A DNA stretch of 64,000 bases, taken from positions 1 through 64,000 of the forward strand of contig JBQTHE010000007.1 in the NCBI GenBank assembly GCA_052390115.1. The letters are read 5' to 3'. The first letter of the stretch is position 1. Each line of letters begins with the position of its first letter. Positions 49,736-58,375 of the stretch are shown piece by piece. The translations under genes and the position numbers were made by a program. This stretch comes from GCA-003244245 sp052390115 (GTDB lineage: Bacteria; Actinomycetota; Actinomycetes; Mycobacteriales; Pseudonocardiaceae). Below the pieces are notes generated by a model that saw only the letters and a program-made list of their open reading frames with translations, searched no databases and had not been told where the DNA came from.

Positions 49736-50368
49736 ATGGGCACCCCGAACGGGATCGGAACCGGCAGGCGTATGCGGATCGCCGGGTTGGCCCTGCTCGG
49801 GCTAGCGGTGATCGCCGCCCTGATCGGACTGGTGGTGGCGACCAATCGTGGTGAGCCGACCCCGGCCGCGGTGCCGCCGGCAGTCACCTCTACTCCCGAC
49901 AGCACACCGGCGATCCCCTCCACCATCCCGTATCCGCCGACCTCTAGTCCGGCTGCCGTGCCGCAGATCCCGGGTGGTGCAGCCGCCGATTCACGCCCGC
50001 CCGCCGCCGGTGCTGGTGCCGGTGCCGGTGCTGATGCCGGTGCTGGTGCTGGTGCTGGTGCGTCGGCCGGCGACAATAGCCGCAGTCGCGGCGAGGTGCG
50101 GGTCTACAACAACAGCACGATCAGCGGTTTGGCCGCGCGGGCCGCGGAGGATCTGACCGCTGCCGGTTGGACGGTGGTCGAGGTCGGCAACTACGCACGG
50201 GGGACGATCCCGACCACTACCGCCTACTACCAGGACGGCACCGACCGTGACGACGCTGAGGCCCTCGGTGCTGAATTCGGGATGCGCGTCGAATCTCGGT
50301 TCCCGGGGATCGCGAACGCTGGTCCTGGCCTCATCGTGATCGTCACAAACGACTACGTATCCCCGTGA
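49736..50368 (+). CDS. LytR C-terminal domain protein, membrane anchored
   Basis: A 210-aa protein: one N-terminal helix (MRIAGLALLGLAVIAALIGL), a Pro/Thr/Ser-rich linker, a Gly-Ala repeat (about 90-108, encoded by hexanucleotide repeats) and the LytR_C domain (EVRVYNNSTISGLAARAAED; AYYQDGTDRDDAEALGAEFG). It probably sits at the cell wall; the domain's biochemical role is unknown. ATG 49736 lies 4 bp after DUF3263. Confidence 0.85.
   Translation: MGTPNGIGTGRRMRIAGLALLGLAVIAALIGLVVATNRGEPTPAAVPPAVTSTPDSTPAIPSTIPYPPTSSPAAVPQIPGGAAADSRPPAAGAGAGAGADAGAGAGAGASAGDNSRSRGEVRVYNNSTISGLAARAAEDLTAAGWTVVEVGNYARGTIPTTTAYYQDGTDRDDAEALGAEFGMRVESRFPGIANAGPGLIVIVTNDYVSP
50009..50062 (+). repeat. GGTGCY hexanucleotide repeat inside the LytR_C gene
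   Basis: Nine consecutive hexamers of the form GGTGC(T/C) or close variants encode the Gly-Ala linker. Being a multiple of three, length changes would lengthen or shorten the linker without breaking the frame. Confidence 0.7.
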
Positions 50369-50649
50369 TCGCCTGATCTACTCGGCAAACCTGACCAGCC
50401 CCGACGCGATTTGCTGATGTCACGCTCGTGGACCTGGCATTCACGAGTTCCACGACGAGTTCCGCTCACGAAGTGCGCCGCATTATCGCGCTCGGCTTGC
50501 GGCGCTTGTGGGCCGCGCCCTGCGGCCCGGAACAGCCACCGTGCCGTCACCATATTGCGTGGGCCGCTGTAAAGGCCGGTGCACGCGATGTCGCCATGGC
50601 GCCGTGGGACGCATCCGGCGCGAGGAAGTTCGCCGGTCTGTCCGGCGGA

Positions 50650-50974
50650 TTAGAGCAAGCGGTGCGCCAAGCGAATGCCGAGAATCTCGTCCTGCCCAGG
50701 CTTCCGGCAGCACTGGTGTCCGCCGTCCACGCGGCAGCCAGCGCGCCGTGTCTGGTAACTGGGGCATGACACCCAGGCCACCGGACCGGGACACTGCGCC
50801 GGAATCCGCGGTGAGCTCACCCGAGATGATCCGCAGCAGGGTGGTCTTACCTGCGCCATTCGCGCCAATGAGGGCAACCTTACGGCCGTCTCCCACCCGG
50901 AAAGTGACCTCGTCCAGCAGAACCCGCCCATCGGGCAAGGTAAAACTCGCTGAGTTGACCTCTACATACCCCAC
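50650..50974 (-). pseudogene. Truncated ABC-F type ATPase gene
   Basis: From ATG 50974 the frame encodes the start of an ABC-F protein (GYVEVNSASFTLPDGRVLLD, Walker A GANGAGKTTLLRIISGELTA) and runs into unrelated Arg-rich sequence after VMPQLPDTA. Another frame shows a few further residues. No signature motif, Walker B or second ATPase domain follows within the 325 bp. Only the 5' tenth of the gene remains. Confidence 0.75.
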
Positions 50975-51145
50975 CGTGGACCCGCTCTCCCGACACCGAT
51001 AGCCCGGTCATCTCACCGGATCCACTACTTCATTCCCGCCAGCCGTCGTCGGCGACCTTACCGCTGAGCCAGCTGAAACATCGAGGGATTTCCATGCTCT
51101 GACTGTTCGGTGGCCTGCCAGTGGGACCCGGCGGCACAGTGCCGC

Positions 51146-51460
51146 TTAGCGAATGATGCGTACCGGGATGTCGATGTCCAGCCCGGCCCGAGCCGTGTCC
51201 GCGGTGACGGCGACGCGGTCCAGCCGGGCCGCCAACGCCAGGCAGCATCGATCGCCGAGGGAGAGCCCAGCACTACGAGTGGCAGCCCACAGGTTCGCGG
51301 CGGTGATCGCGTCAGGTTCGGTCAGAGGCTCGATCCGTACCCCGAGGGTGCGTAGCCGGTTGGTCGCGCGGTGGGCGTCGACGCCGTGTTGGAGCAGCTT
51401 CAGATGGGTCTCTGACCAGTTAGCCGCGCACATCGTCGCGGCCGGCAGCAGCGGATGCAC
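51146..51460 (-). pseudogene. VapC/PIN toxin lacking its N-terminus
   Basis: The frame encodes the C-terminal about 104 residues of a PIN-domain toxin (MCAANWSETHLKLLQHGVDA; PDAITAANLWAATRSAGLSL; GDRCCLALAARLDRVAVTAD). The first strand with the leading catalytic Asp is missing, cut off at the TetR promoter region, and no antitoxin gene lies upstream. Remnant. Confidence 0.65.
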
Positions 51461-51517
51461 CAGATCGGCACCGGGTTGTGGGTGGCGCGTCCGATGCCGC
51501 TCATCCTGCTTAAAATT

Positions 51518-51533
51518 CGGTACAGTGTACTGG
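51518..51533. promoter_or_regulatory. Palindromic operator upstream of the TetR gene
   Basis: CGGTACAGTGTACTGG contains GTAC-AGT-GTAC, a near-perfect palindrome 27 bp before the GTG start of the TetR gene. TetR proteins of the TetR_C group commonly bind such GTACnnnGTAC sites for autoregulation. Confidence 0.55.
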
Positions 51534-51559
51534 AATGGGTCGGGATCGAGGGTGACGAA

Positions 51560-52324
51560 GTGGGGACTGTCCAGAGCGGAGGCGGGGAACCCGCGCGGAG
51601 CATGGCCCTGCTGTGGGGCAGCGAAGCGCCGACGCGTAGCCGCGGGCCCAAGCCGGGCCTGACCGTGCGCGGGATCGCTCGCGCCGCCATTGAGCTAGCC
51701 GACGACGAAGGCATGGACGCGCTGTCCATGCGCAGGGTCGCCGAGCGGCTCGGCGTGGGCGCCATGTCGCTGTACACCTACGTGCCGGGCAAGGCCGAAC
51801 TCGTCGACGTCATGCTCGACACCATCCATCTCGAGATCACGCCCGAGGCGCCCCACGGGACCTGGCGTGTGCAGCTCGAGGCCGTCGCCCGGGATCAATG
51901 GGCGCTCGCGCGCCGGCATCCGTGGATGCTGCACATCGCCACCACGCGCCCGCCCTTGGGTCCGGGGATCATCGCCAAGTACGAACGGGAGCTGCGTGCT
52001 GTCGAAGGGCTCGGCCTCGACGACCTGGAGATGGACTCGATCGTCACCCTCATCAACGGCTACGTCGCCGGTGCCGCTCGTAGCGCGATCGACGCCTCCG
52101 ACGTCGCGCGCCGCAGCGGCATCGATGACGCGGCCTGGTGGGCGGCAACCGGACCGTGGCTCGACAAAGTCTTCGATCCCCAGCGCTACCCCGTGGCCGC
52201 GCGGGTGGGCACGACGGCCGGCCAGCACCACCAAGCCCCCTCCGATCCCGACCACGCCTTCGAGTTCGGCCTGCAACGCGTCCTCGACGGCATCGAGGTA
52301 CTCATCCAGCAGCGCGGCGGATGA
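51560..52324 (+). CDS. TetR/AcrR family regulator
   Basis: A 254-aa regulator with the helix-turn-helix in LTVRGIARAAIELADDEGMD, ALSMRRVAERLGVGAMSLYT and the C-terminal TetR_C domain (DPDHAFEFGLQRVLDGIEVL). GTG 51560 opens the typical GGGEPARSMALLW segment; the ORF upstream is promoter DNA. Its likely operator lies at 51518-51533. No transporter is directly adjacent; the MFS at 53167 is a candidate target after a convergent phosphotransferase. Confidence 0.87.
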   Translation: MGTVQSGGGEPARSMALLWGSEAPTRSRGPKPGLTVRGIARAAIELADDEGMDALSMRRVAERLGVGAMSLYTYVPGKAELVDVMLDTIHLEITPEAPHGTWRVQLEAVARDQWALARRHPWMLHIATTRPPLGPGIIAKYERELRAVEGLGLDDLEMDSIVTLINGYVAGAARSAIDASDVARRSGIDDAAWWAATGPWLDKVFDPQRYPVAARVGTTAGQHHQAPSDPDHAFEFGLQRVLDGIEVLIQQRGG

Positions 52325-53078
52325 AATCCGATAGGTCCCCCGACAAAGGGGTCGTTCGCCAGAGCTCGAGCAACGGCCGGAGGGCCTCGGCGAGCATCGG
52401 GAGCTGGGGTACGAGGGCAAGGCAGGCGACGACCTGCAGCATGCCTGCGGACTCCATGATGCGCAGCAGCCGCTCGTCCAGGGGGCGCAGACCGAGCCGC
52501 ACAGCGGCCGCGTCGTACGCCGCCTGGACTTGCGGGTCGGCCAACGCGAGATCCCTCTCGACCGGGCCGAGGGTGACGTACTCGAAGTCGGAGCACAGCT
52601 TGCCCTCGGGCGTGACGATGATGTTGTAGTAGGGCGCGTCACCATGGATCGGCTGGACATCAGCTCCGGGGAACGCTGCCTCGAAGGCGGTCCGGGAGCA
52701 CGGATCGGCGTCGGGGACCTGCTCGACGAACTGCCAGAACGTCATCGAGAACCCGTCCCGGCGGACGGGTTCTCGGGCCACCAGGGGGCTCGGCGCCACG
52801 ACGGGGTGGCCGCGGTCGGCGAGCCAGCCCGCCACGGCGAGCTCGCAGCGCTGCTGTGCCGACTGCGCGTCGGGGTCTGCGGCGACCGTGCGCGGCAGAA
52901 CCGCGGGCACCCGCACCACCACCGGTGCCGGCAACAGGTGCACGACGACGGAGAACACGTCGTAGAGCACCCGCGGGTCGGTCACGGTGAGCCCGAGGTC
53001 GCGGCCCGCGCCAGCCGCGGCGGCGACGGCCCGGTCCGTGCGGGCGGCCAGTTCGTCGGAGGTCAGCATCGCCGTCAT
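52302..53078 (-). CDS. APH-fold phosphotransferase, possibly internally shortened
   Basis: A 258-aa protein with the catalytic loop QPIHGDAPYYNIIV (His-Gly-Asp, Asn) and the metal site SDFEYVTLGP. An N-lobe is visible (FSVVVHLLPAPVVVRVPAVL; WQFVEQVPDADPCSRTAF), but the helix-rich stretch between this and the catalytic loop is about 40-60 residues shorter than usual, so a deletion is possible. Its 3' end overlaps the convergent TetR gene by 23 bp. Substrate unknown. Confidence 0.7.
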   Translation of the reverse strand: MTAMLTSDELAARTDRAVAAAAGAGRDLGLTVTDPRVLYDVFSVVVHLLPAPVVVRVPAVLPRTVAADPDAQSAQQRCELAVAGWLADRGHPVVAPSPLVAREPVRRDGFSMTFWQFVEQVPDADPCSRTAFEAAFPGADVQPIHGDAPYYNIIVTPEGKLCSDFEYVTLGPVERDLALADPQVQAAYDAAAVRLGLRPLDERLLRIMESAGMLQVVACLALVPQLPMLAEALRPLLELWRTTPLSGDLSDFIRRAAG

Positions 53079-53166
53079 CCTGACACCCTCGAACTGCCGC
53101 CGTGGACACTGAGGGCATGACGGAAATCACCTCGGAGGCGCAGCGCTGAGGCCCGGACGGCAACGC

Positions 53167-54426
53167 ATGCCGGATCCGGCGGGCCTGCGGCAACCACGTG
53201 CCGGCAGGGCACAGCGACGCACCCTGATCGTGCTGGTCGGCACGCAGGCCGCGGCCGGCGTCGGCGTGGCGGCCGGCATCGCGGTGAGCAACCTGGTGGC
53301 CGCCGAGCTGTCCGGCTCGGAAGTGATCGGCGGAGCGGCCTCGACTGCCATGGTGATCGGCGCCGCCCTCGCCTCCTACGCCATAGCCAGGGTCGCCGAC
53401 CGGTCTGGCCGCCGGGCAGCCTTGACGCTGGGCTACGCGCTAGGCGGGCTCGGCGCGATCGGTTCGGTGGTCGCGGTGGCGCTCGGCAGCTGGCCCGCTC
53501 TGCTGGCAGCGCTGGCGCCGTTCGGGGCGGCGACCGCGGCCGGTCTGGCCGCCCGGTTCGCCGCGACTGATCTCGCCGACCCGCGCCGGGTGGGGCGCGA
53601 GCTGGCGATCGTGCTGTGGGCCGCCACCGTTGGGGTGTTCGTCGGCCCCAACCTCGCCGAGCCTGCGCAGCGCTGGGCGGGCGCGCTGGGCCTCGTGCCA
53701 GCCACCGGCCCGTATCTGCTGTGCGCTGCCGCGTTCGGGCTGGCGGGGGTTGGGACGGTGATCGGGCTGCGCCCCGATCCGCTGGTCCTCGCGCGCCAGC
53801 TGAGGGCGGTGGATGCCCACCACGACCTGGCCAGTCCCGCACGTTCGGCGTGGGAGGCGCTGCGGTCGGCGCCCACCGCCCAGCTGGCCGTCACCGGAAT
53901 CGCGCTCTGCCACCTGGTCATGGTCGGGGTGATGTCGCTGACCCCGGTCCACATGGACCACGGCGGAGCATCGTTGCAACTGATCGGGCTCGTGATCAGC
54001 CTGCACATCGCCGGGATGTACGCGCTGAGCCCGTTGTTCGGGGTGCTCGCCGATCGGGTCGGCCGGCGCCGCGTGCTCGCCCTCGGCGCTGCGCTGCTGG
54101 TGATCGCCGGTGGAATGACCGCAACGGCCGGTGGGGCGGACGCCGGGCAGCTCACCGCTGGCCTGGTCGTGCTCGGTCTGGGCTGGTCAGCCGGCTTGGT
54201 GGGGGGTTCGGCGCTGCTCGTCGAGGCCGTGCCGCTAGCGGACCGACCCGGCATGCAAGGCCTGTCCGACGTGACGATGAACATCGCGGGGGCACTCGGT
54301 GGCGTGCTGGCCGGCGTGACGGTCGCCGTCGGGTCCTACGCGTTGCTCGGGCTGGCCACTGCCGCGCTAGCCGCGCTGTTCGTCTTCGCCACGCTGGTCC
54401 ACGCGCGGCGGTGGGCGGCGCCGTAG
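53167..54426 (+). CDS. MFS transporter
   Basis: A 419-aa transporter with about 12 helices (TLIVLVGTQAAAGVGVAAGI; MVIGAALASYAIARVADRSG, the latter containing the loop 2-3 RVADRSGRR). The Ala/Gly-rich helices and second-half loop GVLADRVGRRRVLALGAALL fit an MFS_1 drug-efflux type. ATG 53167; the gene is 88 bp from the divergent phosphotransferase. Substrate unknown. Confidence 0.88.
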   Translation: MPDPAGLRQPRAGRAQRRTLIVLVGTQAAAGVGVAAGIAVSNLVAAELSGSEVIGGAASTAMVIGAALASYAIARVADRSGRRAALTLGYALGGLGAIGSVVAVALGSWPALLAALAPFGAATAAGLAARFAATDLADPRRVGRELAIVLWAATVGVFVGPNLAEPAQRWAGALGLVPATGPYLLCAAAFGLAGVGTVIGLRPDPLVLARQLRAVDAHHDLASPARSAWEALRSAPTAQLAVTGIALCHLVMVGVMSLTPVHMDHGGASLQLIGLVISLHIAGMYALSPLFGVLADRVGRRRVLALGAALLVIAGGMTATAGGADAGQLTAGLVVLGLGWSAGLVGGSALLVEAVPLADRPGMQGLSDVTMNIAGALGGVLAGVTVAVGSYALLGLATAALAALFVFATLVHARRWAAP

Positions 54427-54446
54427 ATCTCGGTCGAGTCCCGGAT

Positions 54447-56072
54447 TCAGCCGAATCTGAGCTTTCCGGCGACTACCGGCAGCGTAAGCGAGCCGGGCAG
54501 CGCCTCGCCGGTGGCGACCGTGATCGTCGGCTTGAGCGAGTCGGGAAGGATCTCCGCTGACGTTGCGCCGATGGCCAGAACGAGGCGGTGGCCCGCGGGG
54601 ATCACGGTGGCCAGCGGCAGGCTCTGGGCGGTCACCCTGATGGGCGTGCCGGTCGGGAAAGGTCGGCTGGTGCCGGGCTGCTGCCAGTGCCTGAGGTCGA
54701 GCTGGATCCGCCCGGAGTCCTGCGCCCCGCTCACCAGCTCGGCGCAGGAGCCCTGACCCGAGGTGTGGTAGAGCGTGGCGACCAAGTTTCCACCGGGAAG
54801 GTTGCTGGACACGGTGAGGTCGGCGGAGAAGTTTCCCGCCACGCGGATCTCCTGCTCCAGGGGCGGGGAGACGTACCCGAGCTGCTGCGGGCCGCAGGCG
54901 AGGCCGTCGAGATCGAGTGACTGGAAACTGCGCTGCGAGGGCGTCACCCCGCTGCGGGTCCCGATCAGCTCCTGGCCGGAGAGGTACAGGGGCACAGACT
55001 CCGCCGGCGGCGGCCAGCTCGGGGCGGTATGCCATGCGCCGGTGTCGTCCTGGTACTCGACGATCCCGGGCGCGGTGACCTGCGGACCACCGCGCAGGTA
55101 GTGGTCGAACCAGCCGATGGCGAGCTGGGTGAAGTCCGGGCGCACGCCGCCGTGCCCCCACTGACCGAGCATGAACCGGGTACGGTCCTCGCGCAGTTGC
55201 GCCCACAGGTGCTCGAATTGCAGCGTGTGGGCCTCTTCGAGGTAGCGCAGGCCATTGGCCATCAGGACAGGCACCGCGGAGTCCGCGAGGAACGGACGCA
55301 GGTCCCGCTCCTCGTAGTAGGGCGTGCGGTCGCCGGTTGTGACGAGTTCCTTGCCCTCGCGCAGGTGCGCGTCATACTCGGGGCAGCCGGCATGGTCCAG
55401 CGCCGCCGGCTCAGCGCCGAGAAAGCTCGTGGCGGCGCCGAATGCCGTCGAGGCTACTGGCCCGATCGAGATCGGCGCCCCTTGGCGCGTCAGCAGGCTC
55501 CAGACGTCGATCATGCCGCTGATCGGAACCGCGGCCCTGAGCGACGGCGGCGGGTCCGCCATCGCCATGTACTGGGCCCACCCTTCGTAGCTGGTCCCGT
55601 ACATGCCGACGTTGCCGTTGCTCCATGGCTGCGCAGCGAGCGCCTCCACGACGGTCGAGGCGTCACCCCAGTCCAGGCGCGAACCCCACTGGAAGCAGCC
55701 ACCGCTGCCGCCGGTTCCGCGCAGGTTCACCAGCGCCACCGCGAAACCCGCCTCGATGAACGGCCGCACTGCGTCACTGTGGGCCTGCAGCTCGCCGGGA
55801 CCTTTGACCGTGTTCCAGTAGGGGCTCAGCTGGAGCACCGTCGCCGCCGGACCGCTGGCCTCGGGAAGGTAGACGTCGCCCCGCAAGGCCGTCCCGTCGG
55901 CCGCGCGGGTTTCGAAGGGCACGACCCGCCCCGGAACTGCGCCCTGCGCGGCCGCGCCCGTCACCAGCGTCCCGGTAGCGAGCACCGCCACCACCAGAGC
56001 GACACAGCGCATGATGACCGCGTGCCGGTATCGCAGCCAGCGGTTCCCAGCCGATCGATCGTCGTCGCGCAC
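54447..56072 (-). CDS. CocE/NonD family (S15) hydrolase, secreted
   Basis: A 541-aa X-Pro dipeptidyl-peptidase/cocaine-esterase-like hydrolase. A signal peptide-like stretch covers about 21-43 (MRCVALVVAVLATGTLVTGA). The S15 nucleophile motif is MYGTSYEGWAQYMA; other markers are AVALVNLRGTGGSGG, the catalytic Asp/His region LGQWGHGG, and a C-terminal jelly-roll domain. GTG 56072 has GGGAG about 9 nt upstream. Probably acts on esters or peptides outside the cell. Confidence 0.88.
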   Translation of the reverse strand: MRDDDRSAGNRWLRYRHAVIMRCVALVVAVLATGTLVTGAAAQGAVPGRVVPFETRAADGTALRGDVYLPEASGPAATVLQLSPYWNTVKGPGELQAHSDAVRPFIEAGFAVALVNLRGTGGSGGCFQWGSRLDWGDASTVVEALAAQPWSNGNVGMYGTSYEGWAQYMAMADPPPSLRAAVPISGMIDVWSLLTRQGAPISIGPVASTAFGAATSFLGAEPAALDHAGCPEYDAHLREGKELVTTGDRTPYYEERDLRPFLADSAVPVLMANGLRYLEEAHTLQFEHLWAQLREDRTRFMLGQWGHGGVRPDFTQLAIGWFDHYLRGGPQVTAPGIVEYQDDTGAWHTAPSWPPPAESVPLYLSGQELIGTRSGVTPSQRSFQSLDLDGLACGPQQLGYVSPPLEQEIRVAGNFSADLTVSSNLPGGNLVATLYHTSGQGSCAELVSGAQDSGRIQLDLRHWQQPGTSRPFPTGTPIRVTAQSLPLATVIPAGHRLVLAIGATSAEILPDSLKPTITVATGEALPGSLTLPVVAGKLRFG

Positions 56073-56231
56073 GGTGCGTTCTCCCGATAGGGGGCGTCAT
56101 CGTCGCAGCGGCACCGGGCACGGCGCACGTTGGGGTTGCGCCGCTGACCGCTGCCGTCAGGCCGAGGCAGCGAGGGACGAGTGGACCGACCGCGCAGTAG
56201 GACCATCGGGTCGGTCTCTGCATGCATCTGA

Positions 56232-56705
56232 CTACGGCTGATCAGCCGCGCGCTTCAAGGCTTCGATGTCGATCTTGCGCATGCCGAGCATAGCTTTCAT
56301 GGCCGCTTGCGACTTCTCAGTGTCGGGATCACTCACCAGCTCAGTCAGGGCGGTGGGGATGACCTGCCAAGATACGCCGTACTTGTCTTTCAGCCAACCG
56401 CACGGACCCTCTTCCCCACCCTCGGAGAGCTTGCTCCAGAAATAGTCGACCTCATCCTGTGTCGCGCAGCTCACCTGAAACGAGATGGCCTCGTTGAACG
56501 TGAACAGCGGCCCGCCGTTCAATGCAACGAATTTCTGCCCATCCAACTCAAATGTGACAGTCATGACCGCGCCTTCAGGCCCAGGACCTGCTGCACCGTA
56601 GCGAGCAATGTCCAGGATCCTGGAGTTCTCGAAGACGGTCGTGTAGAACTTCGCCGCTTCTTCACCCTGCGTGTCGAACCACAGGCATGGTGTGATCTTC
56701 TGCAT
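56232..56705 (-). CDS. VOC family protein (PhnB / 3-demethylubiquinone-like)
   Basis: A 157-aa glyoxalase-superfamily protein. It begins QKITPCLWFDTQGEEAAKFY and has FKLDGQKFVALNGGP-type and FWSKLSEGGEEGPCGWLKDK, GVSWQVIPTALTEL segments of the PhnB-like subgroup. Metal ligands of true glyoxalases are not all evident. No partner genes; substrate unknown. Confidence 0.88.
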   Translation of the reverse strand: MQKITPCLWFDTQGEEAAKFYTTVFENSRILDIARYGAAGPGPEGAVMTVTFELDGQKFVALNGGPLFTFNEAISFQVSCATQDEVDYFWSKLSEGGEEGPCGWLKDKYGVSWQVIPTALTELVSDPDTEKSQAAMKAMLGMRKIDIEALKRAADQP

Positions 56706-56817
56706 TGCTTCGTCCTCTCTAACGTCTGCCCTTATGGTTTGCCGGGCTCGTTGTCAAGACTGCGGGGCGCGGCGAAACTCATCGGTCACGGAGCAGCGCA
56801 CCGGCGGCTTGCCCAGC

Positions 56818-58317
56818 TCAGCCGCCGGTGCGCTGCTCGGCGAGCTGGCGGGCCAGGCCGGGATTGAACAGCTCCAAGGCGCGCTGGGGTTCCAGCGCCG
56901 GTCCGATCGGCAACAATCCGAGGATGGACTCTGGTGCCGGCGTGGTGACGTCACCGAGTCCGAGTGCGCGAGCCACGTCCATCGTGGGCACGCCGTAGCG
57001 CAGCCCCTGGTCGGTCACCAGCCAGATCGCCCCGGTGTCGGATCGCTGCCCCGGCACCACACCGCGGACCAGGGCGCCCTTGGTCGGCTCGAGGAAAACG
57101 CTGTCGGCCGTCTGGCCGCTTGCCGCGCGGGGCACCTCGACCGGGCTGTCGCCATCGTCGAGCGGCAGCCGCTCGCCGGGATTGGTGGTGATCACCGGAG
57201 CCTGGTCCGGACCCTGCCAGGTGAGGCACGTGATCGGGCTCTCGGTGATCGTGACGACCTGGGGGATCCGGGCCGGGAAGCCGGTGAAGTCGAGCTGGCT
57301 GGCTACCGGCGCCTCCGGCACCTGTGAAATGGCCTCCGGCGTGACATCCGTGAAGTCGGTGCTGACGCTGCGGTGGTAGCGGATCAGGTCCGCCACCGCA
57401 CGCTCCACCGGCTGCTTACCCTGCGGCAACAGCAAGAAGAAGGACTGCTGGATCGCGCCTTTCACCCGCACCACCTCGCCGACCTGCACCCCAGGAAGCA
57501 AGGAGGAGGGCGCCCCGGGCGGGATGTCCGGCAGTGTGAGCGGGGGGCCCTCAGGGATCGCGTTGAGCAGGCCGGCGCTGACCGTGCGTGGCACGACGTT
57601 GCCCAGCCGGTAAAGGGTCCGGACCGCGGTGTCGCGCAGGTCGACCTGCCCTCGGCGGCCCTGCCACACCAGGTAGGTGGCTCCGGTGCGCTGCTCGGCG
57701 ACAAGCAGTGCCGCGTCGTCACCGAGTGGGCGACCCGGCGGTTGCCCCTCCCGGACCAGGACAGTGGTGGACAGCTGCGGCTGGGACTGTGCAGTCGGTT
57801 GTTCCTGGCCGTTCGGTACGTCCGGCCGGACCTTGGCGGTGTCGCACACCGACCAGACGCCCCGGATCAGGTTCTCCGGCACCGGCAGGGGCGGCGCGCC
57901 GGGAAGCCCGGTGGACGGCGCGCGGCCGATATCGGCCAGCGCGGAGTCGGCGACCCTCTTGATCTCCGGTGCCTCCCGGCCCGGTGAGATCGCCGCCAGC
58001 AGCAGGCGCGCCGAGGTCAGGTTGAGCACCGGAATGAGCCGTCGCGGGTTGTCCTGTACCACGAAGACCGTTTCGGATGGGGTACCGATGACGATCTCAT
58101 TGCCGCTGACCTGGCTGGTCGGGCTGAACTGGCCGACCACGAAGAACGCCGCCAACCCCAGCACACCCAGGATCAGGCCGACCGTGGTGGCCCGCAAGTG
58201 CTGGCGCATCGGCTCGTGCAGCATCACCGCGTCCTTGCGGACCAGAGCCGACTCCATCCTCCGGAGCACGAAGCGGTACGCCTGCACCTGCGACGTGGTG
58301 GTCGGATCCTTGGACAT
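56818..58317 (-). CDS. eccB: Type VII secretion protein EccB
   Basis: A 499-aa membrane component of an ESX/T7SS apparatus. A cytoplasmic N-terminus (SKDPTTTSQVQAYRFVLRRM) precedes one helix (TTVGLILGVLGLAAFFVVGQ about 44-63), then a large extracytoplasmic repeat domain (ALVRGVVPGQRSDTGAIWLV; TDQGLRYGVPTMDVARALGL). ATG 58317 is chosen at the conserved MSKDPTT; upstream frame is shadow. Divergent from eccE. Confidence 0.92.
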   Translation of the reverse strand: MSKDPTTTSQVQAYRFVLRRMESALVRKDAVMLHEPMRQHLRATTVGLILGVLGLAAFFVVGQFSPTSQVSGNEIVIGTPSETVFVVQDNPRRLIPVLNLTSARLLLAAISPGREAPEIKRVADSALADIGRAPSTGLPGAPPLPVPENLIRGVWSVCDTAKVRPDVPNGQEQPTAQSQPQLSTTVLVREGQPPGRPLGDDAALLVAEQRTGATYLVWQGRRGQVDLRDTAVRTLYRLGNVVPRTVSAGLLNAIPEGPPLTLPDIPPGAPSSLLPGVQVGEVVRVKGAIQQSFFLLLPQGKQPVERAVADLIRYHRSVSTDFTDVTPEAISQVPEAPVASQLDFTGFPARIPQVVTITESPITCLTWQGPDQAPVITTNPGERLPLDDGDSPVEVPRAASGQTADSVFLEPTKGALVRGVVPGQRSDTGAIWLVTDQGLRYGVPTMDVARALGLGDVTTPAPESILGLLPIGPALEPQRALELFNPGLARQLAEQRTGG

Positions 58318-58375
58318 CGGGTGCCTGCCGCTCTCCCCTGGGCTGTACCGTGCCGCAGGATACGGAGGCGCAGAC

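Noticed and set aside
50428..50769. 113-codon plus-strand frame
   Set aside because: Antisense to the ABC-F fragment, no ribosome site or domain, and composition like other shadows.
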